DNA of 64,000 nt, taken from Anaerovibrio sp. RM50 (GTDB taxonomy: Bacteria; Bacillota; Negativicutes; Selenomonadales; Selenomonadaceae). The position numbers and the translations under genes were made by a program. Location: the NCBI RefSeq assembly GCF_000622005.1, contig NZ_JHWV01000012.1:48731-112730 (forward strand), given 5' to 3'. Under the pieces are notes generated by a model. It saw only the letters and a program-made list of their open reading frames with translations, searched no databases and was not told the DNA's origin. Below are positions 18,048 to 26,410 of this stretch, in pieces; position 1 is the first letter of the stretch, and each line of letters opens with the position of its first letter.

Positions 18048-18734
18048 TCATTCTTCTATTGCAAGTTCAAAGTGGTTTCGGTTGGTTTTTAGCAGGCCTT
18101 CCCTTTGCAGCTTGGAAATTTCCACCGTCATGGCGGCCCTGTCAACACAGAGGTAATCCGCCATATCCTGCCGATTAAAGGGAATATCAAAGCTGAGACT
18201 GCCCTGACGCTGGGATTCATGAGATAGATAAGAAAGAATCTTCTCCCTGGTGGAACGCTTGCTGATATGGGTTATTTTCTCATTAAAAGCCATAACCTTG
18301 TTAGCCAGAACACCAACTAAATTACGTACAAGTCTTTGATGATGGTCACAGGCCGAGGAGCAGGTGGCCATCAATCTTTTTACGTTCATCATAAGAATAA
18401 GGGCGTCCTCCTCCGCCACCACACTAATATTCAATATGGAGCCAGGGGTAGCAGCGTAAATTTCACCAAAAAATTCCCCAGGGCGGCATTTGGCCATAAT
18501 ATTCCTGTGGCCCCACACATCCTCCTGAATAATCAGCGCCGAGCCGGACAGCACCATTCCCATTACATCTGTACTGTCCCCTGCCCGAAAGATATACTTC
18601 CCCTTGGGGGCTTTTTCGGTGTAGGCCCCCACACAGCCCAAAACAGACTTTATTTCCCCGTCGTTCATGCCCCTCAAAAATGCGCAATTTCCCAGAATTG
18701 GCAGATATTTTTCTATTTCCTTTCCAATATTCAT
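18048..18734 (-). CDS. Crp/Fnr-family regulator, probable HcpR-like nitrosative-stress activator
   Basis: A 228-residue regulator: cyclic-nucleotide-binding-like beta barrel (about 20-120, with GEFFGEIYAA), dimer helix, and a C-terminal winged helix whose recognition region is FNRQDMADYLCVDRAAM. There is no FNR-type N-terminal cysteine cluster for an iron-sulfur centre. AAGGGGAG precedes the ATG. A 32-bp sequence upstream of this gene recurs with a single base difference upstream of hcp at 30.7 kb, so this protein probably controls both hcp and itself. The HcpR-like label is inferred from that shared operator, not from protein similarity I can measure. Confidence 0.85.
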   Translation of the reverse strand: MNIGKEIEKYLPILGNCAFLRGMNDGEIKSVLGCVGAYTEKAPKGKYIFRAGDSTDVMGMVLSGSALIIQEDVWGHRNIMAKCRPGEFFGEIYAATPGSILNISVVAEEDALILMMNVKRLMATCSSACDHHQRLVRNLVGVLANKVMAFNEKITHISKRSTREKILSYLSHESQRQGSLSFDIPFNRQDMADYLCVDRAAMTVEISKLQREGLLKTNRNHFELAIEE

Positions 18735-18768
18735 TGTTTTGGCTCCCCTTCTGCTTTCGTTCCTTTTA

Positions 18769-18800
18769 TTGTTGCAATTACAACATACAAGTTTGATTTA
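18769..18800. promoter_or_regulatory. Crp/Fnr-type operator upstream of its own regulator gene
   Basis: The core GTTGCAATTACAAC (18771-18784) is a palindrome with one mismatch, followed by ATACAAGTTTGATTTA. The whole 32 bp differs at one position from 30677-30708 before hcp, where the core is a perfect palindrome. It lies about 40 bp upstream of the start codon, compatible with autoregulation. Confidence 0.75.
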
Positions 18801-18837
18801 TTGTAGTATATTTATTTTGCAAAAGCAAATAAGAAGA

Positions 18838-18886
18838 ATTTTTCTTTTTCTCAGGAAAGAGAAAAATTTTAGCAAAGGCGTTATAA
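18838..18886 (+). repeat. right-end fragment of the TTATAA-ended structured repeat
   Basis: An oligo-pyrimidine/purine hairpin (TTTTTCTTTTTC with GAAAGAGAAAAA) followed by AGCAAAGGCGTTATAA. This is a diverged right end of the repeat, and the next full copy begins at the same TTATAA, as if that copy inserted at the end of this one. Confidence 0.6.
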
Positions 18887-19026
18887 CGAGCTTTAAGATG
18901 TCCCCCACCTCTTTAGGTGGGGGAAAACAAACTACAACAGCTGGCGAGCATATCTCCCAGCTCGTTGAAACGCTAATTGGAAGATTTTTCTTCTAAAGAA
19001 GAAAAATTTGAACAATGGCGTTATAA
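18881..19026 (+). repeat. TTATAA-ended structured repeat, copy A (146 bp)
   Basis: It begins TTATAACGAGCTTTAAG and ends GAACAATGGCGTTATAA. Inside are a hairpin CCCCCACCT-CTTT-AGGTGGGGG about 20 bp from the left end, AGCTGG...CCAGCTCGTT in the middle, and a hairpin TTTTTCTTCT-AAA-GAAGAAAAA about 20 bp from the right end. Full copies recur at 20375, 42080 (reversed) and 56014 (reversed). It contains no protein-coding frame. Confidence 0.85.
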
Positions 19027-19059
19027 TATTATGTAACATATATTTAGGAGAGATTTATC

Positions 19060-19449
19060 ATGAAGAAAATTGCTATTTTACGCTGTCTTAAGACCTCTGC
19101 CTCCTGTGCCGGCACCGGTTGTCTGCGGGCCTTCAACGAAAAAAGCGAGGGCTTCCGCAAATATGAAGGTGAGGATATTCAGCTCATGGGTATGTGGACC
19201 TGCAACGGCTGTGGCAAAAGCATGCTGGAAAATCAGGAGGGCATTGAAAAGAAGATTGCCCGTATGGCCGACAAGGGTGTGGATGCTGTACACATTTCCC
19301 ATTGCACTGCCAAGAAAAATGCCGATGGCATCCCAGTGCGCTGCCCCACCATTATTAATATTTGCAAAAAGCTCAATGATCTGGGGGTAAAGGTGGCAGA
19401 CGGCACCCACGGTTCCAACGCAACAGGTGATATTATTTCCTTCGATTAA
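19060..19449 (+). CDS. CGGC-domain protein
   Basis: A 129-residue cytoplasmic protein with the CGGC-domain pattern: C9 and C16 near the N-terminus, then MWTCNGCGKSMLENQEGIEK, HISHCTAKK and VRCPTIINI. The many conserved Cys and His residues suggest metal or iron-sulfur binding, but no biochemical role is established for the family that I can name. AGGAGAG precedes the ATG; the right end of repeat copy A lies about 33 bp upstream. It converges on the Mrp gene via a terminator. Confidence 0.8.
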   Translation: MKKIAILRCLKTSASCAGTGCLRAFNEKSEGFRKYEGEDIQLMGMWTCNGCGKSMLENQEGIEKKIARMADKGVDAVHISHCTAKKNADGIPVRCPTIINICKKLNDLGVKVADGTHGSNATGDIISFD

Positions 19450-19465
19450 GTTCTGCAATAAATGT

Positions 19466-19510
19466 AAAAAGCACCTATTAAGGATTATCTTTTCCTCAAT
19501 AGGTGTTTTT
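19466..19510. terminator. intrinsic terminator between CGGC and Mrp genes
   Basis: AAAAAGCACCTATT pairs with AATAGGTGTTTTT around an 18-base loop; A and T tracts on both sides make it usable in both directions. Confidence 0.75.
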
Positions 19511-19520
19511 GCGTTACTTC

Positions 19521-20357
19521 TTATTTTTCCAAAGCCAGCAGCTTGTCTGCAGCATCATGCAAATATATATCTTCCACTGTTTCAATCTGTCCTGCATCAC
19601 ATTTTGCGGCCAGCTCCGGTTTCATTGGAATACGCCCTAAAATATCAAGGTTGTACTCCTTGGCAATGTTGTCCAGATGGCTTTCGCCAAAAATATGGTG
19701 GTGCTTGCCACAATCAGGACATTCAAAATAGCTCATGTTTTCCACAAGTCCCAGAATAGGCACTTTCATGGTGGAGGCCATCTTTACAGCCTTGGACACA
19801 ATCATGGAAACCAGCTCCTGAGGACTGGTAACGATAATAATACCGTCCAGCTTTATGGACTGCATTACGGTCAAAGGAACATCACCGGTTCCCGGTGGCA
19901 TATCAATAAAGAGGTAATCCACGTCATTCCAGATAATATCAGACCAGAACTGCTTTACCACACCGCTGATAACCGGGCCACGCCATACTACAGGATCTGT
20001 AGTGCTTTCCAGGAAAAGGTTCATGCTGACCACATCAATTCCCCCGGCAGAAGCCACTGGAAAAGCTCCCGCCTGACTGCCACGGACTTCACCTGTTACG
20101 CCAAACATTTTAGGAATGGATGGTCCGGTAATATCTGCGTCCATAATGCCTACATGACGGCCTTTTCTGGCCATGGCTACGGAAAGCAGACCAGTTACCA
20201 TGGATTTGCCAACGCCCCCCTTGCCGCTGACCACCGCAATGGTATGGCGGATGGTACTAAGATCATTTGGCTTTTCAAACATATCCCCAGCCTTACGGGT
20301 ATCCTCACCGCAGGTCGTGCCGCATGAGCTGCAGTCGTGATTACATGATTCTGACAT
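19521..20357 (-). CDS. Mrp/NBP35-family P-loop ATPase, iron-sulfur carrier
   Basis: A 278-residue member of the Mrp/ApbC family, which binds and transfers iron-sulfur clusters in the cytoplasm. A cysteine-rich N-terminal extension (CNHDCSSCGTTC) precedes the deviant Walker A VVSGKGGVGKS (about 43-53), the switch motif DADITGPSIP, DMPPGTGD and the C-terminal CPDCGKHH, the CxxC that holds a bridging cluster in dimers. It is a single-gene unit; repeat copy B begins 17 bp upstream of its start, inside its 5-prime region. Confidence 0.88.
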   Translation of the reverse strand: MSESCNHDCSSCGTTCGEDTRKAGDMFEKPNDLSTIRHTIAVVSGKGGVGKSMVTGLLSVAMARKGRHVGIMDADITGPSIPKMFGVTGEVRGSQAGAFPVASAGGIDVVSMNLFLESTTDPVVWRGPVISGVVKQFWSDIIWNDVDYLFIDMPPGTGDVPLTVMQSIKLDGIIIVTSPQELVSMIVSKAVKMASTMKVPILGLVENMSYFECPDCGKHHHIFGESHLDNIAKEYNLDILGRIPMKPELAAKCDAGQIETVEDIYLHDAADKLLALEK

Positions 20358-20374
20358 AAAAAATCCTCCTAAAT

Positions 20375-20545
20375 TTATAACGAGCTTTAAGATGTCCCCT
20401 TCCTCTTTAGGTGGGGGAAAACAAACTACAACAGCTGGCGAGCATATCTCCCAGCTCGTTGCGACGCGAAGCTAGTCCTGAAAGGGAAACGCTAATTGGA
20501 AGATTTTTCTTCTAAAGAAGAAAAATTTGAACAATGGCGTTATAA
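20375..20545 (+). repeat. TTATAA-ended structured repeat, copy B (171 bp, long form)
   Basis: Same ends and hairpins as copy A, but with 25 extra bases after CAGCTCGTT that begin GCGACGCGAAGCTAGT. The CCCCCACCT arm is mutated to CCCCTTCCT here, so the left hairpin is imperfect. A 16-bp piece of the extra segment recurs at 60622-60637. The copy fills most of the gap between mrp and the lipoprotein gene. Confidence 0.82.
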
Positions 20546-20666
20546 TACCTCACATTTTTGCATTACTATTATTTTTAAATTATTTTAGCAATATGTTTTA
20601 TTATACGCCCCACTATCCGTAAAAGTAAAGGAATAAACAAAGATAATAAATGAATTCACATCATTA

Positions 20667-20695
20667 TTGACATAAAAAAAGTATTGTAATAGTAT
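20667..20695 (+). promoter_or_regulatory. sigma-70 promoter for the metal-binding lipoprotein gene
   Basis: TTGACA (20667-20672), 17-bp spacer, TAGTAT (20690-20695), 40 bp before the start codon. The AT-rich dyads around it might hold a Zur- or Fur-type operator, but I cannot identify one with confidence. Confidence 0.65.
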
Positions 20696-20734
20696 AACTT
20701 ACGATTAGTCCATGTATGTAAGGAGGTACTCATT

Positions 20735-21649
20735 TTGAAAATCAAATCTATTTTATTATGTATTATTGCGGCCCTGTGTCTAATGCTTACAGGCTGCGGC
20801 TCCGACACTGCCAGCACCTCATCAGATAAATCCGACAACAAGGATGGCTCTGTACGGATTGTTACCACCTTTTATCCTATGTATATAGATGCCATCAACA
20901 TTGCCAAGGGAATCGATGGTGTCACCGTAACGAATATGACCAAGCCGCAAACCGGTTGTCTTCACGACTATCAGCTGACTACAGAAGATATGAAGACTCT
21001 GGAAAAGGCTGATATTTTAATCGCCAACGGCGCCGGCATGGAGAGCTTTTTAGACAAGGTTATCAAGGAGCAGAAAAAGCTCACAGTAATTGATGCTTCC
21101 AAAGACATGGAGTTGCTGGAAACTGACGGTGAAAAGAATCCACACCTTTGGCTTAGTGTCACTGCCGACATTCAGCAGGTAAAAAACATCACCGAGCAAC
21201 TGAAAAAAGCTGATCCTAAGCATGCCGATGCTTATCAGGCCAATGCTGATGCCTATATTCAGAAGCTGGAGGCCCTGAAAAAGGAAATGCACGATACTCT
21301 TGATAAAGTTCCACACAAGGATATTGTTACCTTCCATGAGGCCTTCCCATATTTTGCCAAGGAATTCGGCCTTAAGATTATTGCCGTTGTTGAGCGTGAA
21401 CCAGGCAGCGAGCCTACTCCAAGTGAGCTGCAGGAGGTAATCCAACAGATAAAGCCTCTCTCCACCAAGGTTTTATTCACAGAGCCACAGTATTCCCCAA
21501 GTGCGGCCCAGACCATTGCCCGTGAAACAGGGGCAAAAATATACACCCTTGACCCGGTTGTAACTGGCGAGGCCAATGCAGATGCCATGGATGCTTATCT
21601 GGTAACCATGCGCAAAAACATGAATACATTGAAGGAAGCCCTTCAGTAA
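20735..21649 (+). CDS. ZnuA-like zinc/manganese-binding lipoprotein of an ABC importer
   Basis: A 304-residue cluster A-I substrate-binding protein. The signal peptide ends in lipobox LTGC (C21), so it is anchored as a lipoprotein. Metal ligands expected for ZnuA/TroA proteins are present: H77 (GCLHDYQL), H137 (NPHLWL), H201 (FHEAFPYF) and D273 (LDPVVTG). The His-rich loop typical of many ZnuA proteins is missing. Translation starts at TTG 20735 after AAGGAGG. No permease or ATPase gene adjoins it, so it must work with a transporter encoded elsewhere. Confidence 0.88.
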   Translation: MKIKSILLCIIAALCLMLTGCGSDTASTSSDKSDNKDGSVRIVTTFYPMYIDAINIAKGIDGVTVTNMTKPQTGCLHDYQLTTEDMKTLEKADILIANGAGMESFLDKVIKEQKKLTVIDASKDMELLETDGEKNPHLWLSVTADIQQVKNITEQLKKADPKHADAYQANADAYIQKLEALKKEMHDTLDKVPHKDIVTFHEAFPYFAKEFGLKIIAVVEREPGSEPTPSELQEVIQQIKPLSTKVLFTEPQYSPSAAQTIARETGAKIYTLDPVVTGEANADAMDAYLVTMRKNMNTLKEALQ

Positions 21650-21692
21650 TATTTCGTAATATTTCGTAATATTTAATATTATAATAACATTA

Positions 21693-21738
21693 AAATAACA
21701 CCTATCATCACACTAATATGATGGCAGGTGTTATTTTT
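21693..21738 (+). terminator. intrinsic terminator after the ZnuA-like gene
   Basis: AAATAACACCT (21693-21703) pairs with AGGTGTTATTTTT (21726-21738). Just before it the bases AATATTTCGT are tandemly repeated at 21649-21670. Confidence 0.8.
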
Positions 21739-21771
21739 ATTTGTCTAAACTTTTTAAAATCAACAAACGGA

Positions 21772-22755
21772 TTACAAGATCCCCACTACATATTGGACGG
21801 CAAGAGACATACAGGCCACAGCCACCCAGCAGCAAAATCCTAGGAAAATTGGACGCACGCCGTTACGCAAAAGTTTCATTATTTTTGTATTGAGGCCTAT
21901 GGCACACATAGCCAGCACAATACAGAATTTTCCCATAGTCCCCAAGGCGTGGGAGAGAACTTCGGGCAATATGCCGGTGGTATTTACTATGGAAGCAACC
22001 ACAAACCACATAATGAAAAAAGGAAAAATTTTAGCAAATTTAAATTCTTGTCCCTGACTGTTTCTTTCACGGGCAGTGAGCCACGCAAAAATGAGGCACA
22101 CCGGTACTATCATTAATGCTCTTGTGAGTTTAACGATAGTGGCAAATGCCCCCGCCTCTTCACTATAGGAATACCCAGCCGCCACCACAGAAGAAGTATC
22201 ATTAACTGCCGTTCCGGCCCACATTCCAAAACCAAAATCCGACATATTCATAACATGACCCAAAAATGGAAAAATGAATACTGCCAAAACATTGAAAAGA
22301 AAAATTGTAGAAATAGAAAAAGCAATATCCTTATCCTTGGCACCAATGACCGGGGCCACCGCTGCAATAGCTGATCCCCCGCAAATAGCTGTACCGGCAC
22401 CAATAAGGGTAGTGGTATTTTTCTCCAGCTTCAGCATTTTTCCTGTCCCCCAAGCCACAACAAAGGCGGTAAGCAGTGTAAAAATCATAACAGATAAAGA
22501 CCTGGAGCCCACATTAAGTACATGAAAAAGATTCATTTCAAAGCCAAGAAGTATTATGGAATATTGAAGGATTTTCTTCCCGGTAAAGGCTATGCCCACT
22601 TCCATCGATTTAGGCCGCCTTAATGATGCAAACATCATTCCCAATAGTATTCCAAACACCGGTCCCCCCACTATGGGAAACGCCTGCCCCAAAAACCAAG
22701 CTGGTATAGCGAAAATCAACGCAAATAAAATACCCTTAATGTGTTCTTGTTTCAT
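21772..22755 (-). CDS. YeiH-family putative sulfate/anion exporter
   Basis: A 327-residue inner-membrane protein with about ten helices. Family motifs include PIVGGPVFGILLGM near the N-terminus, the GAGTAICGGSAIAAVAP block, GTAVNDTSSVVAAGYS and a C-terminal LAMCAIGLNTKI. YeiH proteins are described as putative sulfate exporters; the true substrate is uncertain. ATG 22755 follows GTGGAGG by eight bases. Its promoter region carries the same LysR box, with the same spacing, as the lysR-riboswitch intergenic region at 27.9 kb, tying it to that regulon. Confidence 0.85.
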   Translation of the reverse strand: MKQEHIKGILFALIFAIPAWFLGQAFPIVGGPVFGILLGMMFASLRRPKSMEVGIAFTGKKILQYSIILLGFEMNLFHVLNVGSRSLSVMIFTLLTAFVVAWGTGKMLKLEKNTTTLIGAGTAICGGSAIAAVAPVIGAKDKDIAFSISTIFLFNVLAVFIFPFLGHVMNMSDFGFGMWAGTAVNDTSSVVAAGYSYSEEAGAFATIVKLTRALMIVPVCLIFAWLTARERNSQGQEFKFAKIFPFFIMWFVVASIVNTTGILPEVLSHALGTMGKFCIVLAMCAIGLNTKIMKLLRNGVRPIFLGFCCWVAVACMSLAVQYVVGIL

Positions 22756-22819
22756 GCAACTATCCTCCACAGAATAAGTTCTTAATTGACAAGAAATATA
22801 TTATCATTAAGGGCATTAT

Positions 22820-22864
22820 ATGTAAAATACTATTGTCTTATTATTTATATAGGTTTTTGCCTAT
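22820..22864 (-). promoter_or_regulatory. LysR box and promoter of the yeiH-like gene
   Basis: On the minus strand: inverted repeat ATAGG-N6-CCTAT (22849-22864), 14 bp, then AATAGTATTTTACAT (22820-22834), whose TAGTAT is a plausible -10. The palindrome then overlaps a poor -35, the usual place for a LysR activator. The identical 15-mer, spacing and half-sites recur at 27928-27972. It overlaps the 3-prime end of the nitrogenase-like gene. Confidence 0.75.
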
Positions 22865-24554
22865 GTATTTTGTTTTCCAGCCAGGCAGCACCCTTCTTGC
22901 CGAAAAACAAATATTTGTCATTCATTTCCTCTTCACCGGCATACAGCGAAGGATCTGTAATATTTATCCAAATTTTATATGACAGTGCTCCGAAAATATT
23001 AAATGTGTTGTCACCGATAATGATGTCACACCCCGATGCTAATTCCAGCCACTGTTCACGGTCAGAAAATAAATGTATCTCCGGCCTCTGACAATCTCCA
23101 AGTCCATTGGCCATAATCAACGGCACAGCCTGGTTGTACCATTCCCGTAATGAGTGGAAAGGCGCATATAAAGCAAGTTCAATCTGGTGAAAACCCAGCA
23201 TTTCCCGTAGGAAACGATATATTCCAAGAGTGAGCACCGGATCTCCTAAAAGCAGCACCTTCTCTTCACGGCGAAGAGAAGTCTTATCCGGCACTTCCGC
23301 CAATGCTTTATTGCTGTTCATATATCCATTGATCTTATTCAGCCACAATTTCATGGAACGGGCGCCTACAGGAATAGCGGCAATATAAGGAATTCCCTGC
23401 GTTTCCTGAATTTTTTGTGCCAAAAAGACTCCCTGGGCAGAAACCACCCAATTCATTTTTACACTATTTAAATTGCCCCAACTGTTTAAGAGGTTGTCTT
23501 TCGGGAACATGGCTCCGTATCCATCCCATTCTATATGCTCGATTCCATGTCCAATCTTATCCAAAGAGGCACTTTGCATCCTTGAAGAGCCCAATATTCC
23601 AATTAAAGGTTGCTTCACAGGCACTTTTTCCGAATGGGAACCATTATATAATTGCAGCATGGCGTTGGAAATACCTTCAATATGGCTATGAAATCCATCC
23701 GTCTTGAAGCAATATACCTCATCAATGCCACTGCGGTGAAGGTTCTTCCTCAACAAATCCATATCAAACTTGGAGATTTTTGGTATTGGTGACTGAAAAA
23801 GGCAGCAAGGCTTCTCATTTCCAGAAGTATTCCAGTCTTCCTTTATAATATCCGGGAATGTAAGCTGACAACTCTTTAATGCCCCAAATGAAGAAAATCT
23901 GGATTTTTTCAAGTGATAATTCTGTCGCCAGGATTTTGGTAAAGAAAAACATTCAGTACAACCGCCAGCATCTACCATCAAGTTGTATGTATCCCACTCC
24001 TGCAGCATATCTGCCAACCCAGCAAAATCAGTCTGCATGGCGGGAAGAGATTTTTCCTCTGTACTGAGTTTTCCTTTTCCTTCGGGTATTTCATCCAAAA
24101 GCTCTGCCAAAAATTCTTCCAGCGGTTTTTTCTGTGGTACTACTGCACCCCTGTAAAGAATCTTTATAGGTACAGTGGCTTTTTTCTCCGCATCTTCCAC
24201 AAATCTGTTCAATATAGCTTTATGCAAAAAATCAAGGCAGGAAGCGTAAATAACAACGCCTCCCAGCCACGGTTCTCCCAATGCATTATGTAATACATCA
24301 TCCAGCTTTGTCAGCCACTTTTCATAATTTTCCAGATCAATGGCCTCCATCAAACAGTACCGATATTGATGCAGCTTATTCAGCTTTACAGCAGTATTAT
24401 ATACGCCACGGACACAAGCCGGAGAGCCGGTGGCGATTAACATCAGATCGTCCCTTTTCCAAATACGCCCTGGAAGGACCATAATATTGCCATTCTTATT
24501 ATTTGTAACCCCTGGCTCTATTCTGCACTCTGCCAATGTTTCTTTTGCAGTCAT
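22845..24554 (-). CDS. nitrogenase component 1-like protein (NifD/NifK superfamily)
   Basis: A 569-residue cytoplasmic protein of the oxidoreductase/nitrogenase component 1 superfamily, which includes NifDK, protochlorophyllide reductase subunits and CfbD. In numbering from this start the likely cluster-ligand cysteines are C47 (IATGSPACVRGVYN), C106 (VVIYASCLDF) and C199/C202 (VDAGGCTECF). The second half has the superfamily pattern WVVSAQGVFLAQKIQETQG-I-P and a late domain KVLLLGDPVL. No NifH-like reductase or second subunit is nearby. It follows the ATPase gene by about 30 bp and so belongs to the cobalamin-riboswitch operon. ATG 24554 is preceded by GGGGAG. Role unknown; tetrapyrrole, corrinoid or sulfur-compound reduction are possibilities. 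Confidence 0.75.
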   Translation of the reverse strand: MTAKETLAECRIEPGVTNNKNGNIMVLPGRIWKRDDLMLIATGSPACVRGVYNTAVKLNKLHQYRYCLMEAIDLENYEKWLTKLDDVLHNALGEPWLGGVVIYASCLDFLHKAILNRFVEDAEKKATVPIKILYRGAVVPQKKPLEEFLAELLDEIPEGKGKLSTEEKSLPAMQTDFAGLADMLQEWDTYNLMVDAGGCTECFSLPKSWRQNYHLKKSRFSSFGALKSCQLTFPDIIKEDWNTSGNEKPCCLFQSPIPKISKFDMDLLRKNLHRSGIDEVYCFKTDGFHSHIEGISNAMLQLYNGSHSEKVPVKQPLIGILGSSRMQSASLDKIGHGIEHIEWDGYGAMFPKDNLLNSWGNLNSVKMNWVVSAQGVFLAQKIQETQGIPYIAAIPVGARSMKLWLNKINGYMNSNKALAEVPDKTSLRREEKVLLLGDPVLTLGIYRFLREMLGFHQIELALYAPFHSLREWYNQAVPLIMANGLGDCQRPEIHLFSDREQWLELASGCDIIIGDNTFNIFGALSYKIWINITDPSLYAGEEEMNDKYLFFGKKGAAWLENKIHRQKPI

Positions 24555-24584
24555 ACACACTCCCCTATCAATTCATAGCACCTG

Positions 24585-25379
24585 CTAATCATGTTCCATT
24601 AATTTTCCCGGAATACATATCTTTCTTCCTGCTTCTGGGACATACACCATGTGCACACTCATCTGGTATAAATTTCGCAGTGCTTCTTCAGTAATAATTT
24701 TTTCGGCGGCTCCCGATGCTAATGTTCCGTTGTGTAAAATCCCTGTTTGCTGCCCAAGGTAAATTGCCTGATTAGGCATGTGGGTTGTCAGCAATACAGC
24801 AATCCCCTTGGCGGAAAGTTTTCTGATAATGTCCATAACCCGTTGCTGATTGCCATAATCCAGATGATTGGTAGGCTCGTCCATAACAATGATACGAGGC
24901 TCCTGAACAATGGCCCTGGCAATAGTCGCCTGTCTCTGCTGACCACCTGACAAACTATTTATGGGACGATTTTTTAAATCATAAATACCCATCTCCTGAA
25001 GGATATCATCCGTCAATTCATAGTCCTCTTTACCAGGCTTCTGGAACAGCCCCAAATGCGGAGCCCTGCCCATAACAACATAATCACGAACAGTAAAAGA
25101 ATAGGGTGTCTGTTGTAATTGCGGAACATAACCTATAAGCTGCGTAAACTTTTTTGCATCAGTATAGGAATCATACCTTTTTCCCTGCTCCTCAATCCAT
25201 ACCTTACCCGACCATGGTTGCTGAAAACCAATTATACAACGCAAAAGGGTGGATTTTCCGGCACCATTGGCACCAAGTATAGAGCAAATACCGCCAGTTT
25301 CCACGGTCAAAGAAACATCCTTCCACAATGGAGTGTCTTCATCATAAGAAAACGACAATTTTTCGACCACAAGCTTCAC
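24585..25379 (-). CDS. FecE/BtuD-type ABC transporter ATP-binding protein
   Basis: A 264-residue ATPase for import of siderophore, haem or corrinoid. Walker A GANGAGKST, Q-loop, signature LSGGQQRQ, Walker B IIVMDEPTNHLD and the H-loop TTHMPNQ are all intact. Its GTG start overlaps the permease stop codon by one base (TAGTG), so translation is coupled. It is the third gene of the riboswitch-controlled operon. Confidence 0.92.
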   Translation of the reverse strand: MKLVVEKLSFSYDEDTPLWKDVSLTVETGGICSILGANGAGKSTLLRCIIGFQQPWSGKVWIEEQGKRYDSYTDAKKFTQLIGYVPQLQQTPYSFTVRDYVVMGRAPHLGLFQKPGKEDYELTDDILQEMGIYDLKNRPINSLSGGQQRQATIARAIVQEPRIIVMDEPTNHLDYGNQQRVMDIIRKLSAKGIAVLLTTHMPNQAIYLGQQTGILHNGTLASGAAEKIITEEALRNLYQMSVHMVYVPEAGRKICIPGKLMEHD

Positions 25380-26410
25380 TATACCACCGCCATTCTTTGT
25401 CGTATAAGCAGATAAAAGTAGAACGGAGCACCAATAAGACCGGTAAGTATACTTAAAGGAATCTCAGCATTCATTGTTGTGCGGGAAAGTGTATCCACTA
25501 CCAGCAGGAACAGAGCACCCATTACCACTGCCAGCGGTAACAGTCTTTGATTGTTCGGACCAACAAGCATTCTGGCAAAATGAGGAACCACAAGCCCAAT
25601 CCATCCAACGGTGCCACTTATACATACCGAACTGGCCGTAAGTACAGTTGCACAGAATATAACTGCGTAACGAATTAGGACAGCATTATGTCCCAGCATA
25701 TGAGCCTCTTCGTCACTCAACATCAAGATATTCATGCGCCAGCGCAAAAAAAGCATTATCATTGCACAGGCAATTATCGGCAGACCATTATACAATAGAT
25801 TTCCCCACATAACGCTTGTCAGGGAACCAAGCTGCCAATATGTAATAATTGGTAATTCCGTCTCTGTATCAGCAACATACTTTATGATGCCCAGTAATGA
25901 GCTCATAAAGCCCCCTACTATAATGCCGGCTAGAACCAGCATGACTACTGTATTTCTACCCACTATACGGGGAATCATTACCGCCACAGATACAGCCAGT
26001 AAACCACCACAAAAAGCCCCAACCTGAATTCCAAGTTGGGACAAACCAAGCAATATGCATACAGATGCACCCACACAGGCTCCTGATGACACCCCAAGCA
26101 TATCCGGGGCCACCAAAGGATTTTTGAACACACTCTGATAGGCTGCGCCGGAAAGAGACAGCGCAGCACCAATCATAACAGCAGCCAAAACCCGGGGCAG
26201 GCGAAGAGAAAAAATTACATTCTCTGCCTGCTCGCTCCAAGTTCTCTCAATCCCCAAAAGTGGGTGACACAATATCTTTACTACATCGCCCGGACCAATA
26301 TCAAACCGCCCCGAACCTATGCTAAAAACCGTCATGGCAGCCAGCAGAAAAAGGAATAGCAGCATTATAGCTGCATATCCCCCTGATGTAAATCGCTTCA
26401 GCACCTTCAT
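25379..26410 (-). CDS. FecCD/BtuC-type ABC transporter permease
   Basis: A 343-residue inner-membrane permease with about ten helices. Family motifs include RLPRVLAAVMIGAALSLSG near residue 70, the segment NPLVAPDMLGVSSGA, GTVGWIGLVVPHFARM and the final IGAPFYFYLLIR. It forms the homodimeric channel used with the adjacent ATPase and binding protein. Its ATG overlaps the binding-protein stop (TAATG). Confidence 0.92.
   Translation of the reverse strand: MKVLKRFTSGGYAAIMLLFLFLLAAMTVFSIGSGRFDIGPGDVVKILCHPLLGIERTWSEQAENVIFSLRLPRVLAAVMIGAALSLSGAAYQSVFKNPLVAPDMLGVSSGACVGASVCILLGLSQLGIQVGAFCGGLLAVSVAVMIPRIVGRNTVVMLVLAGIIVGGFMSSLLGIIKYVADTETELPIITYWQLGSLTSVMWGNLLYNGLPIIACAMIMLFLRWRMNILMLSDEEAHMLGHNAVLIRYAVIFCATVLTASSVCISGTVGWIGLVVPHFARMLVGPNNQRLLPLAVVMGALFLLVVDTLSRTTMNAEIPLSILTGLIGAPFYFYLLIRQRMAVV

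Noticed and set aside
18881..19026. Reading the TATAAT at the right end of the repeat as a promoter that defines the element
   Set aside because: At some copies (for example 42080) no gene follows this end and no -35 box lies at proper spacing, so a mobile repeat fits better, although it may act as a -10 box by chance at ybaK.
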